64,000 nt of DNA from Chamaelirium japonicum (GCA_947650365.1 OX393557.1:31658851-31722850), one strand, 5' to 3'. Shown: positions 34,575-45,720, numbered from the stretch's first letter. Notes: generated by a model from the letters alone, not told the origin. Numbers and translations: made by a program.

Positions 34575-34868
34575 TCTTAGATACACTCACACCCCAAAAT
34601 CAGGGTCTTAAGGGGAGGTTCACAAAGGGGTATATTAAGCGGGTGATGGGTGCCACCCTCACCGGTATGGGACTATCTGTCAACACTCCCCCTCATGCGG
34701 TGCACGTGTGGCAAGGATCCTCCCACACAGAGCACGCATGACAAGGCACGATCAATGAGGAGCATCTGGAGTAGGATACAAAGAATCCTAGCTCTGATAC
34801 CTTGTTAGATACCCTTACGCCCAAAAACATGGGTCGTAAGGGAGGTCCACATGGGGTATATTAAGTAG
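34575..34868 (-). mobile_element. TRIM (terminal-repeat retrotransposon in miniature), minus strand
   Basis: Read on the minus strand: a partial left LTR (34803-34868) ending GTATCTAACA, then GGTATCAGAGCTAGG (tRNA-Met primer site, 34787-34801), about 100 bp of non-coding sequence, a GAGGGGGAG purine tract, and a 111-bp LTR (34575-34685) starting TGTTGACAGATAGTCCC and ending near TATCTAAG. The AGTCCCA..CCGG word is common in plant TRIM LTRs. It is related to 15358-15477. Confidence 0.8.
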
Positions 34869-35338
34869 GTGATGAGTTGTTGATTAGGTGAACGACGATC
34901 AAAACGACCTCGGCCCAGTCAGAGTGGGTGTAAGATTTTCACCAAGGACAAAAGTAGTGTATTTTTAACTCCTTGGAGATTCCATCCATTATAGTTAAAT
35001 TTTTGTTGATGCAATTTGTGCATGCTTAAGTTGACCCCAAGTAAATGGACATGATGTAATGGATGGTTATGGTTATTACATTTTGTGCATGCTTACAAAT
35101 CACATGGTGCAATGCAATGGAACCCAATGTTTCATTTTTTTCGCATTACACATAAGAGGTTTAACTTCATGATTTATATGTGTACAAAGGAACTCTGATT
35201 CATAAATATATTTGAAAATAACAAATTCTAACTAGAGCCATTGCGAAGGAGATTAAGGTTGATTAATAACATGCAGAAATCATATCAGCATGGAAGAATA
35301 ATAATTTATATTAAGTTTTTTTGAGGCACTAAGATCAA
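34869..35338. other. Intergenic, nothing recognised
   Basis: No motif or clear repeat structure seen. Confidence 0.4.
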
Positions 35339-35520
35339 GGGAAATGCTAGGTCGCCACCTAGTTTGCCAACTTTTGGATTGCCAACTTTACATGGCATCT
35401 GTCTAGAACTCATCCCATGGCCCCACAAAAATGTTCCAAGCAATAAGGACTTACTAGACTCCACGTCATATCACGTGGAGTTGGCAACAAAAGTTGGCAA
35501 ACGAGTTGACTATAGAAATT
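35339..35520. mobile_element. MITE with GGGAAATGCTAGG end
   Basis: Inverted arms share GTTTGCCAACTTTTG and TTGCCAACT; there are two CACGT words in the inner part. It is 182 bp and non-coding. Confidence 0.7.
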
Positions 35521-35681
35521 AATCAAATGTCTATATATAATTGCCTATTTGTTGCAATCAAGCACTAGTACATTTCCAAAAATGAGGTCAACCATTCATT
35601 GAGCATAATATAATTAGAATTTAAAAATCATAGGTCTATGGATGCAAAGAATAGAAAAATATAAGTAATTGTATTTCACAA

Positions 35682-36115
35682 GAGCATCTCCAACGGCCTC
35701 CGAACTAGGAGGACCTCCTAAGCACTGTGGGTCCCATTTTGGCAGCCACATCATCAAAATATCCTAGTTGAGAGAAGGTCCCCTCCAACGGCCTCCGAAC
35801 TAGGATACCCTACCCATTTTACACCAAACCCCCCATATATGTAACTTATCCAAGCCCTCCAAATTTACATCAATCAGGTAAAAAGTAATGCATGCAGTGT
35901 TGGACATATAAAAAATTATTTATAAAAAGCTGAGGGGTTTTTTGTAACAAAATATATTAATTTATTTGTTCGGCGGCTCATAAGGACCTCTGTTGTATGT
36001 GGAGCCGTTCGGAGGCTCCGAGCAAACAGAACCCACCTGGGACGCCATGTCAACCTTCAGAGCACCAAACGGAGCCGGTTGGAGCACCATCTGTCCGCTC
36101 GGAGCCGGTTGGAGT
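35682..36115. mobile_element. Degraded Harbinger-like MITE (GAGCATCTCCAAC end)
   Basis: It starts GAGCATCTCCAACGGCCTCCG, has an internal copy of CTCCAACGGCCTCCGAACTAGG, and ends in GGAGCCGGTTGGAG words that match the intact element at 44340 but without the terminal GATGCTC. Confidence 0.55.
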
Positions 36116-36433
36116 ACCCTTTTAATTGCTTATACCCTCCCTTTTATATACGGCCTTAGAGGTTTTCTTAGATGGAAGTCTGTTTGCTTAGGAGGGTAAT
36201 AATATATTATTTTTTCTTGAAGGTATGTTGCTAAGTTGTTGATTAGCTAAGTATCTTGCCCTAATTGAATGCCTTGGATGTTCTTTCAATGGTGAGGGCC
36301 CAATCCCTTCCTTCTTCCTCCTTCCAGCTGTTTCTAGTCCTTAGCTTTTCTCTATTGGCCAGTGCTTAGGCTTGGTTATGTTGGTAATGTTAGGCCTTAC
36401 TGTAGTCAAAGCGTAGATCCTCTAAGTATCTAC

Positions 36434-36759
36434 TATTGGGGTTTTGGCATGTTAAAAGACCAACCCAAAGGCAGAACATGCAGCGAATTTGCCCGAGTGC
36501 CCGACTGGTTCGTAAGGATACCGCGGGTGCAGGTAGGAAGACAAAATATAGACAAAACTCGCCCGGGTGCCCGGCAAGTTCACCCGGGTGACCCGGGTGC
36601 GGGCTGACAGGTAGAAATTGGAAGGTGGACGTACGATCAGAGACCGACGGGGACTTCTATTTCAGTACGACTTCTCTCATATAAAGGGAAAGGTGTGTGG
36701 CTCTAGGGTTTGCACCTGAATCGAAGTGTGCAACAGGCGACGGCTACGGCGATGGCATA

Positions 36760-36818
<59 letters not shown>

Positions 36819-37258
36819 GAAAAAAAAGAAGGAAGGAACAAGAGAGAAAAAGGAGAAGTCCTTCGCCTGGTGGGCATCTCTCTCGGCTTCTCGGGGCTTC
36901 TCCGGATTTCTCGATGCTTTTACTTCGGCACTTCTTTGGTGCTTCAGATATCGGTATTGTTCAATAAAGTCCGGTGTACTCTAGGTGTTCATTGTCGTAT
37001 GTGGTGGTTGTTTTGAGAGCAAGTGAGAGATACATGGTGTAGGGTTCTAAGAAACAGTGAACCTAAGTATTGTTATCTCTGGTATGATAGTGAAATCTTA
37101 AATCTTTGATTGTCGGTATTTTTCTTGTTTGTGCTTGTGTGTACATCATCTTCCTGGTTGTGTGATCTCTGAAAACTCTGACCTCAAACCCCACGACATA
37201 TTTTTGAAAAAGATCCAGCGTTTTGGATTTAGATTGTCAGAGCCTTTGTCCCCCAACA
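36434..37258 (+). repeat. Probable solo copia LTR
   Basis: It starts TATTGGGGTTTTGGC (from an expected TGTTGGGG) and ends CCCCCAACA, followed by AGTGATAAGTTTTAGAG, a decayed match to a TGGTATCAGAG primer site. It has CATATAAAGG (36678) and AATAAA (36963). A (TG)n(GA)n tract lies at 36759-36813. No flanking duplication is clear. Confidence 0.45.
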
Positions 37259-37732
37259 AGTGATAAGTTTTAGAGGTAGGTGGAGCTATCATTGTCACTA
37301 CTCGTCGTGTTGTTGGTGTGGGTCAAGCTCGACTTAGTGTCTGAAAAGTGGATGATTTGAACATGCAATGTATGCAGGTGTGAAAATGTTTGAGAGAACC
37401 AAATATATTTACATAGGCAAAACTCCAACAAATAGAGATCCGTTGATGGTGGAAGTGTGTGTCACGTTGAAGACCATATCCAAACGGTAAAAAATCTATC
37501 CGTTTGGCTCTAGAAATGTGTGTCGCACGTGTGTGTCGCCTCGTAGACCGTGCCAAACGGATAGAAATGTAGTCGTTGATGACGAAAATATGAGCCGCGT
37601 CGCGAACCGTGTCCAACGGATAGAAATATAACCATTAAAAATATTATTTATATTTTAATAATTTATTTATAATTTTAATTTTTTTTAGTATTTAAATTGA
37701 TGCTTGAAAAAAAATAATAATAAGGGAGGATG
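37259..37732. other. Intergenic with repeated AACGGATAGAAAT words
   Basis: The words CCAAACGG and ACGGATAGAAAT recur three or four times at 37470-37630, with TGTGTCGC blocks between them. An AT-rich tail follows. It is possibly the end of an old DNA transposon; no gene is seen. Confidence 0.4.
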
Positions 37733-38321
37733 TAGGGGTGTGCATCGGTTCGAAACCGACCTATTTAGGCAAAACCCAAACCGATCCAACCTAGGTCGGT
37801 TTTGAGAATTTGCAATCCGATCCAAACTGATTGAGATTGGAATCCAATCCAATCAAATCCAATTAAAGTCGGTTTGGATTGGATTGGATGGTCGGTTTGG
37901 GCTTTGGCCCATATACTTACTAGTTTTTTTTTTTTTTATTTGGACATAGTTTCAACTTTAAAATGATTATTTCAAAAATTATAAAATGATACTACATTAC
38001 TTACCAAAATATCATGTTATCAACAACAATACCATTATGTCCACAATATTCATATCCATTAAATATTAAAAACTACAAAGTACAGTTTTAACAATTAAAC
38101 AAAAGTTCACAGCAGTTACCACTAAATTAGAAAATTATACACCGGAGTCCGGTTCGGTTCGGTTTAGGTCGGTTTTTAATTGATAAATCCGATAACCGAT
38201 CCAATCATATCGGTTTTGAGAAATCCTGATCCAATCCGATCCATTGAGTGTGTCGAAACCGATCGAATTCGGTCGGTTTGGTTTGGTTCGGTCGGTTTGG
38301 TTTGGATCCTGTACACCCCTA
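37733..38321. mobile_element. Non-autonomous hAT element with perfect 8-bp duplication
   Basis: The ends are TAGGGGTGTGCATCGGTTCG and, in reverse complement, TAGGGGTGTACAGGATCC. The 8-bp word GGAGGATG lies on both sides (37725-37732 and 38322-38329). The inside is made of CGGTTTGG/CCAAACCG words. No transposase. It sits about 440 bp upstream of the KAI2 start codon. Confidence 0.93.
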
Positions 38322-38354
38322 GGAGGATGCATAGAAGGCTCGCTGGAGATGCTC

Positions 38355-38759
38355 TTGCAGATGCTGCTCAGATGGTCCCAATTTACAAAGCTTGCTGACT
38401 TCCCCCACCTCCGCAAGTATGTCCTCTCGTTTATGTTCACGTAGCACTACTCCTAGCTCTGCACGTGGAAACTACTCCGAGTCAACGACAAGCACCGTCA
38501 GTGGGCCCCGCCCCGCCTTTCTGACCAACGGCAATGCGACACGCGGCAGTCGCAGTCCAACGGCACCATGTGCTCCTCCCCAGCTGCACGCTGTGGCCGC
38601 GCCACCCACGAGGACCAAGATATTTCTGTACCAACCTAATCACCCAATCTGTGGTGTGTATCGACTCCCAAAGCCACAGTGAAATAGCTGGCGCTGGTCC
38701 TCCTCCTTCTCCTGTGCAGAGACGACGACGAGGAGGAGGAGGTGGAGATTCAGGGATTA
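38355..38759 (+). promoter_or_regulatory. Proximal upstream region of KAI2
   Basis: No clear TATA box was seen. A pyrimidine patch (TCCTCCTCCTTCTCCTGTG, about 38697-38716) just before a GACGACGACGAGGAGGAGG stretch resembles a plant Y patch and 5' leader. A GCTGGAGATGCTC word at 38342-38354 looks like the end of a Harbinger-type MITE. The transcription start cannot be placed. Confidence 0.4.
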
Positions 38760-41700
38760 ATGGGGATCGTGGAGGAGGCGCACAACCTTCGGGTGGTGGG
38801 GCAGGGGGAGCGGACCATCGTGCTGGCGCACGGGTTCGGGACGGACCAGTCGGTGTGGAAGCACCTGGTGCCGCACCTGGTGGACGACCACCGGGTGGTG
38901 CTCTTCGACAACATGGGCGCCGGACCCACCAACCCGGACTACTTCGACTTCGACCGCTACGCCACCCTCGACGGCTACGCCTTCGACCTCCTCGCCATCC
39001 TCGAGGAGCTCCGGGTCGACTCCTGCATCTTCGTCGGGCACTCCGTCTCCGCTGCCGTCGGCGCCCTCGCCTCCATCTCCCGCCCCGATCTGTTCTCCAA
39101 GATCGTCATGCTCTCGGCCTCCCCCAGGCGAGTCTGGATCCGCCCCCACCCTAATGCCCACCACCTGCTCGACTGTTTGCCTGTAATTAGCGGAAGAAAT
39201 TCAGGCTAGACTACTCATATTCAGCTATTCCCTTGTGTTTTCGTGCGATGATTTTTACTTCATGTGGCTCTTAGTTTACCATGTGCATTGGGGGGCCTTT
39301 TGGTTCGCAGAATTGACGCCATTTCTCCTGGGGAAATCTATTCAAGGGGGGAGATCAATTCGGATTTCAGCGGCTTAGGGGGGGGGGGGGGGGATCCATT
39401 TCTTCCATGGTTGGGGGGAAATGGTTCATTTCCCCTGGAAGATGACATGGCACATATATTTGTTCCGGTCTTTACCCTTTGCAATTCGTTGATTTACTAC
39501 CCCTTGTCCTGGAGCCCTAACCCTAGTGGGGGTATTTTCTGCTGTCTCCGTTCAAGCCATTTGCCATGATTTCCCCCTACATTTTCTGCACGAACCAAAC
39601 ACCTTTGGGCAATGGAAATGGATTCCCCCCTCATTTCCTGCGCAAACCAAGTGATTTTAATTTCGAACCATTTCCTGGGTAGTCAATTCCGGAGACCTGG
39701 AATTGCTTGCTGGAGCAATTATGCGAACCAAGCGGCCCCTAGGAGTTATGTGTTTGTCAAGGATTTAAATCTTGAGCAATATTACTAAATTTAACGAGAG
39801 ATCTCGGTTTTCCTCGGGGTTCAAACGAAATCCATCCGCCAAAATATGTTGACCTTTACACGGGCCCAATCAAAAAACACGTTATTTTCTGAAATAACTC
39901 ATTTTTACAAGATTCCGATATGGCAAGAAATTCAAAATTTCAAACCTTGGTGTTTGCCTAGTTCGTGAATAGTAAAAGTCAAGTGTTCTTGTGGTATGTA
40001 TTTCATCTGTTAGATTGTTATATGATGTCAAAGGAGTGATGAGATAATTATTATTATGATAAATTTGGATTAGTCTTGTGTGGTCTATATAATGGGCAGG
40101 TGAGTTGCATGAAAAATCAATTCAATAAAAGAGTTATATTTTTTTTCCATCAAGAGAACGAGTTTCATCTCCAATATTGTGTCATATTATTCATTGCTAG
40201 TGTATTTTAGCTTCGACAATTAGCCATACTTTATCAATGTTAAGATATGTGTGTTTCCGTATTCAATTTATATTCAGTGTATTATGTTATGTGCTTAAAT
40301 AGTTATCAAGCTCGATCTCCAATAGCTTCAAAGTTTTTGGAAAAACTATCGGGTTCGTAAAATTTGGTATCAGAGTCAGCCCCACGTCCAAGGTTCGAAT
40401 CCTAGAATGGGCAACCTATAGACTAGATTAAAATCCTGATAGGTGAGTGAAAGCCGCCAAAAAAGAAAAGGGATACCATCGGGTTGGTGTCGATAGAATG
40501 GGCCATGGGCCAACAAGGACATCGGTCACATAAGTGTGGTGGTATGTTATGTCCCTAAATAGTTATCGAGCCCGATCTCTAACAGCTTCGGAGCTTTTGG
40601 AAAAACGATCGGATTCATAGCATTTGTTATCAGGTCATTATATGTTGCCTAATATTGTTTCATTTACTTCTTTATATTGAGGGCAATAGACCCTAATAAG
40701 ATTATTTTCTTCTCCCAAAAACCTTAATCTCTCTTTGTAACATGGTATCGGAGCGAGTTCGTCCTCTTGATTAGACTTGATCGGACTTCCACATCACCCA
40801 ATCTCGTCTGCATCCCATCCTGTCTCGAGCATGGCTCGAGCGCGAGTTCTCTTCCTCTCGATCGAACTGTGCCGATCCGCCTCCTCTCACGTGCCTGACG
40901 TGCGTCGCTCGCCTTGTCTGCGCACTTGCGTTCTTGACGAGCGCCACTCACGATTGCTGAGCGCTGCCCCGTGCAGGCCAAGCCCCTGACGGGCGCCACT
41001 CGCATGATTGTCGAGCGCTGCTGCATCCCCTGCATGCTGCCCACTTGTCGGTCGCGCCTACCTGCACCTAATACTCAAGCACACCTTAGCTATTAAATGG
41101 GATCCTCAGAACTCTCGATTGGATCCTTCCCCACTGTCGAGGCTACCGACCGAGTATACACGAGATTATCTTCCGGCCTCGTCAGATTTTCTCCTTGTCT
41201 TAGCTATAGACTGAGATACATGGTCCGTCACTGCTTGTATTTGTCTTCGGGGCCGTGGTCTCTACAGGAATCTCGATCGGAGCACTTCTGAGCCTGATTA
41301 TGCCACGTCTGATGCCCTCTGTGCATGGCAGTTACATGACGCCTGTGTCCGAGTCTATCTCATCGCATCTGTTGATCGGTCCATGGATGGTGACTTGCTG
41401 CCCTTCCTATGTCAATAGCTGTGGTGCAAAATTTTGCTAAGGCATCTGACTAGCCCAAAGGTCCACATCACATAACTCATCAACCAGCCCAGCACATGAT
41501 CCGTTGGAGGCCTGTGAGGATAGCTTGAGGTCCACTTGGAGCTCCATTTGGAGGTCCATCAGTCTGCTTGCAGAAGCCAACATGTGGACCAGTCACATTC
41601 CGCCACGTGAACTAATCTCATGCCGTCAAGTCTGTCCTAGCAGTTGTAGCACACCAACATCTATAAATAGGTAGCCTTACACCAGTAGGACTTTTTTTGG

Positions 41701-43685
41701 CCAATTTCATACGACAAAGCTCTGGATTCTGGCTGATCGAATTTGAGACCTCGTCTCATACCCTCGATCTTTTATTCTCCGTTCATTTGTACAAGCCCTC
41801 TCAGCCTATTGAGGAGTAGCTCTACATATCAAACGATAATGTATTCAAGGTTGCGGGTAGTCACTTCCTAAACGTGTGTTTATGGGAAGATAGGCGGTGA
41901 ACCCTAGCTACCCTTTGTATACCTAAACACAAAGTAAATCCAACATGTTCTTTATCTTCCCCCTTTAATCCTAGCCTCTCTTTGTCTCAACATATTTGTC
42001 CCCCCCACCCAAAGACACACACATTCACTATATTTTGGATATAATATTAATTAGTTACCAAATACGGGGTTGGGGAATCAAGGAATTTAGTTGAATATTT
42101 TGAATTAGTTACTAGATGGAAGAGGGATAAATTTCCACAAACAATCCTTACTTGTTTATGAACCACAGACACCAGATCGGATGGATTTAAGCGGAATCAC
42201 TCATGTAATTGCACTCATCATTAAGCATTTGGTTCGACAATCCAGATATGTGTTTTATCTTATGGTATATATTTGGGCCGCATGACTGGTCCCTTATTAT
42301 AACAGGAACCACATACACCAGATCGGATGGGTTTAAGTAGAAGCGCTCGTGTGAATCGCACTTATCATTAGGCATTTGGTTATACAGTCCAGATATGTGT
42401 TTTTATGTTATGTTATATATCTAGGCCGCATGCCTAGTCTCTTATTATAATATAAATATATATATTGGTGGCTAATTTAATACGATTGTGGCTTAAAAGT
42501 ATATAAAATAGACTCGAGGCCATCATCAAAGTGTCTTTCAGTTCACATTATTGCACACATGTCCCATCTATTAGTGATCGTCTAGTTATCTACTCGATGA
42601 AGACCAACTCTTTGTTTGGTTAATCTCAATTTTTCCCCTTCAGATAAAGTGAAGCTAGGACCAATAGAGCTAGCATAGCTAGTCACATGTAGCGGATTTA
42701 TACTTTAAAAATCAACATGATCCAAGGATTCATGATCATCAATTCATCACTTTACTAAAATAAGTCAATTTGTTGCTCCTTTTATAACTTACATGGTATA
42801 ATCTTCTTTACTTATCTATTCATCCGATTTTATATTTTTTGATTTGATGTGCATTTATTGTTTCCCTCCCTTAAAATGATCTTTTTTTGCTCTTCCAAAA
42901 ATGTGATGGGCCTACAAATTACATTGGCAATCATTTAGCCACGATCGTTTGGCCCTTTGCTTAGAGCAGACGATTAAACTCTGAAATGAATTAAATCTCC
43001 AAAATTACACATGAATGAACATTTTGTTTTGCCTCTAGATTCATGGATTTAGATTTCCTTGTGTGCTGATAGATTTGCAGCTTTCATGGGTAAGTTGGGA
43101 TTCCAAACCAGAAAACAGTCCCTCGGATCTTTGAGACCTTTTATATCCAGGCCCTCTTTTGAGCGATCCATCTTCCCCGTCAGAACCAGATCAATTTTTT
43201 TTTTTATGGCTGTGAATTATGTCGACAGGTATTTGAACGATATGGACTACTTCGGAGGTTTTGAGCAGGAAGACCTGGACCAGCTTTTCGATGCCATGAG
43301 GTCTAACTACAAGGCGTGGGTCTCTGGGTTCGCGCCACTGGCTGTGGGTGGGGACATGGAGTCGGTCGCCGTCCAGGAGTTCAGCCGGACGCTCTTCAAC
43401 ATCCGCCCCGACATCGCCCTCAGCGTAGCCCAGACCATATTCCAGAGTGACCTGAGGGGGATCTTGGGGCTCGTCACGGTCCCCTGCCACATCCTCCAGA
43501 GCAGCAAGGATCTCGCTGTGCCCATCGTCGTGTCCGAGCACTTGCATCGGAATCTCGGAGGTGGGTCCATTGTCGAGGTCATGGCCTCGGATGGGCATCT
43601 CCCGCAGCTGAGCTCCCCCGACATCGTCATCCCTGTTCTCCTCAGGCACATTCGGTACGACATCGTGGTTGGAGACGAGCCCTAG
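38760..43685 (+). CDS. KAI2: KAI2 (HTL/D14-LIKE) alpha/beta-hydrolase receptor, two exons
   Basis: Exon 1 is 38760-39127 and exon 2 is 43229-43685, together 274 residues (Arabidopsis KAI2 has 270). KAI2 binds and hydrolyses karrikin-derived or endogenous butenolide ligands in the nucleus and cytosol and then recruits the F-box protein MAX2 to degrade SMAX1-type repressors. Seen here: [17 protein letters not shown] near residue 24, the nucleophile elbow GHSVSA with S95, then D217 (KDLAVP) and H246 ([10 protein letters not shown]), the full triad at Arabidopsis numbering. The lid helices are present ([14 protein letters not shown] to the QTIFQSD motif). SASPR followed by [10 protein letters not shown] fits KAI2 rather than D14. 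The start is the ATG giving MGIVEEAHN, the family N-terminus. Codon R123 is split by the intron (AG/G). Exon 1 is strongly G/C-ending. The intron starts GC, not GT. The last four residues (GDEP) extend past the usual end. Confidence 0.93.
39291..39740. mobile_element. MITE in the KAI2 intron (GGGGCC..TTGGTTCGCA ends)
   Basis: The left end GGGGCCTTTTGGTTCGCAG and the right end ATGCGAACCAAGCGGCCCC form an inverted pair. Internal words of GGAAATGG and CGAACCA type repeat. A G run lies at 39379-39393. The target duplication is not clear. Confidence 0.75.
40285..40624 (+). mobile_element. TRIM-like element in the KAI2 intron
   Basis: Two direct repeats of about 80 bp (40285-40364 and 40545-40624) begin TGTTATGT and share AAATAGTTATC and AGCTT..GGAAAAAC. 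The first is followed by TGGTATCAGAGTCAGCC (a tRNA-Met primer site). The second is followed by a weaker TGTTATCAGG, as if a further unit once followed. Confidence 0.65.
40643..40760 (+). mobile_element. Copia-type LTR end and primer-binding site
   Basis: TGTTGCCTAATATTG to CTCTCTTTGTAACA (40643-40742), then TGGTATCGGAGCGAG at 40743. A similar pyrimidine-rich ending (CCTCTCTTTGTCTCAACA) lies at about 41991, possibly the other LTR end. The sequence between them shows no gag or pol. It is a decayed remnant. Confidence 0.5.
42160..42452. repeat. 146-bp tandem duplication in the KAI2 intron
   Basis: Two copies begin GAACCACA(G/T)ACACCAGATCGG at 42160 and 42306, sharing TCCAGATATGTGTTTT; about 15% diverged. 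Confidence 0.8.
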
Positions 43686-44339
43686 TTAATCGGATTGGTA
43701 GCTAGAACTTGACCAGATGCGTCGAATGTTGTCTAGTGGTTATGTATGTCCCTGTTCAGAAATTCAGATCATATTGACCAGCTGTCATGCTGAGATTTGG
43801 GAGCCAATTGTGGGTAATGTGATTAAACTTTCCTTGCTTGCTTCTGGACTTGAACCATTTAGAATGTAACCAGGATTGTTTCTGTGTGGAAGAGTAACCG
43901 GCAGAACAGAGCTATTGTGATGTATTGTTGCATGTATGATGTGACTCGAATTGGTTTTAGTTTCTATAGGAGATGTTGAATCTCTGATGCACTTACATAT
44001 ATGACCTAATTATATCATGAACCAGGATCCTGTTCTTTTTCTTTGGGGGGTGCCGCCGTCGCCAGAGGTTCTTCGGCTCCGGTACCACCCTCCTCCTGTC
44101 TGTGGTGCATGCAGGGGTGCCCGGCCAGATCGTATGGATCGAGATCCAAGAAGGCATTGCATGATCTTCCCTTCTTTCTTCACATCTTACCTGACTTTTT
44201 CTCCACATATTCTTTATTAACTCCAACTATATATCCGTTGGATCAAGTTTGGATGGTCGAGATATGGTTAACTATATACTAGCGGTGGTGTATATGCAAG
44301 AGGGGCGCTTTGAGGCACCGCAACAAGGTCTCGTCCTTA
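43686..44339 (+). other. KAI2 3' flank
   Basis: Probably a 3' UTR at first. No canonical AATAAA was seen near the stop; ATTAAA at about 43822 is a possible variant signal. From about 44000 no feature is recognised. Confidence 0.4.
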
Positions 44340-44690
44340 GAGCATCTCCAACCAACTCCTTCCCTATTCCCTTTATTTTGACTCCCTATCACATTAGAAG
44401 CATTATAGGGAGAGGAGAGGAAAGCCCTTCCAAACGACTCCCCCGCATCAGCCAAGTGTCATCGTGTGAGGAATGTGATGCCAACTGTTAAAATATTCAA
44501 AGGGCGATATCACCATTTGAGGCAGGCCCGGCCACCTAGGGAGTGAACAGTTGCACTTCATGTGTGGGGAGCCAAACACCTCCTCCTAAATTTAGAGCTG
44601 AAGTAGGGAGTCGGTTGGAGCACCCAAAAAGGGGTTTTGCTCTGTATAGCTGGCCATGGAGGTAGAGTAGGGAGCCGGTTGGAGATGTTC
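44340..44690. mobile_element. PIF/Harbinger-type MITE with TTA duplication
   Basis: The ends are GAGCATCTCCAACCAACTCC and, in reverse complement, GAACATCTCCAACCGGCTCC. TTA lies on both sides (44337-44339 and 44691-44693), the Harbinger target size. 351 bp, non-coding. Confidence 0.88.
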
Positions 44691-44777
44691 TTATACAAGA
44701 AGACCAAGGGTTGGGTCACCAAGGCCGACTGAGGTTATCTAAATCGGCCTCAATTAAGCTAATGCCAACCTCCCACC

Positions 44778-45345
44778 TAGGGCTGTTCAAAAAACCTATC
44801 GGATAGAAAAAACGAACCGAACCTAGCCAAAAAACCAGTTAGTGGCCGGTTTTTAGATGTAAAAGTCAGGTTTGGATTTGGAATGTTAAAAAACCTATGG
44901 TTCGGTTTCGGTTTCGTAAAAAAAAAAAACCGTTTCAAACCAAACCGAACCGAAAATGTTTACTATGAACAACATGTTTTATTATTGACCGATTTGATGA
45001 TCAACATACTATGAACAAAGACATGATTCGATGTAGAATTTTGAGACATACAATTAATATCATAGCTAATAGTAATTGTTATGGATATAATTTTGAAAAA
45101 CTTTGAATGATGAACACCGTTTGAAAGGTTATGGATGGAAAAACAATCTCATTAAAGATGAATAGTTCATGATCATTTCTTTAAAACAAAACTGAACAAA
45201 CCGATGGATCCAAACCATCTTAGGAACGGCCGGTTCAATAATAGATCTAACAAAGTCGTTCGGTTTCGGTTTCCTTCAAACTCAAAACCGATACGGTGGC
45301 AAATAGACCTCAAAGCCGACCAAACCAAACCGAACCGTGCATCAG
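44778..45345. mobile_element. hAT-like element, one end degraded
   Basis: It starts TAGGGCTGTTCAAAAAACC and is filled with CGGTTTCGG/CCAAACCGAACC words as in other non-autonomous hATs. The right end (near ACCGAACCGTGCATC) lacks a clear inverted repeat. Confidence 0.5.
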
Positions 45346-45720
45346 GATACAAATGATTAGTTTATAGCTTTCTGAAAACATAAATGCAGCAATGGCTCGA
45401 ATTCTCAATAAGGGGTAAATTTGTTGTTAACCTGTTTCACCTAGGTTTTCCCCTCTCTTTATTTTTTGACAAGTATACCCTCCCTCCTTCACACCCCGAC
45501 CTGCCTCCTCTCCTTCATACCCCCACCAGCCCCTCCTTCCTCCCCTTCCCCACCATCGAAGCCACCACCACCTCTAATCCTTACTCCCCTTTTCCGTCGT
45601 CGGAGCCGTCACCACCTCTCCTTGTCTGAGACGTCAGAGCCTCCTCTTCGCCTCTTTCTTCCTCCTCTTTTTCCATCGTCGGAACTGTTGTCACCTCTCC
45701 TTCACCTCCCCATTGCCTAG
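45346..45720. repeat. CT-rich low-complexity stretch
   Basis: CTCCTTC/CACCTCT-type pyrimidine repeats with CCGTCGTCGGAGCCGTC words. Frames are proline- and serine-rich artefacts. Confidence 0.5.

Larger units (their letters stand above)
39128..43228 (+). other. KAI2 intron (4101 bp, GC-AG)
   Basis: The donor is CCCAG/GCGAGT and the acceptor is GTCGACAG/GTATTTG, preceded by a T run (43195-43205). Only this pair joins the two exons in the KAI2 frame at R123. The intron holds a MITE (39291-39740), a TRIM-like element (40285-40624), a copia-type LTR end with PBS (40643-40760), a 146-bp tandem duplication (42160-42452) and otherwise AT-rich sequence. Confidence 0.8.

Noticed and set aside
38742-38759. 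Upstream in-frame GTG start for KAI2
   Set aside because: The ATG at 38760 gives the conserved family N-terminus; the upstream codons do not.
38757-39164. Frames opposite KAI2 exon 1
   Set aside because: Shadows caused by the G/C-ending codons.
43059-43228. Open frame running into KAI2 exon 2
   Set aside because: It is intron sequence in frame by chance; family homology starts exactly after the AG at 43227-43228.
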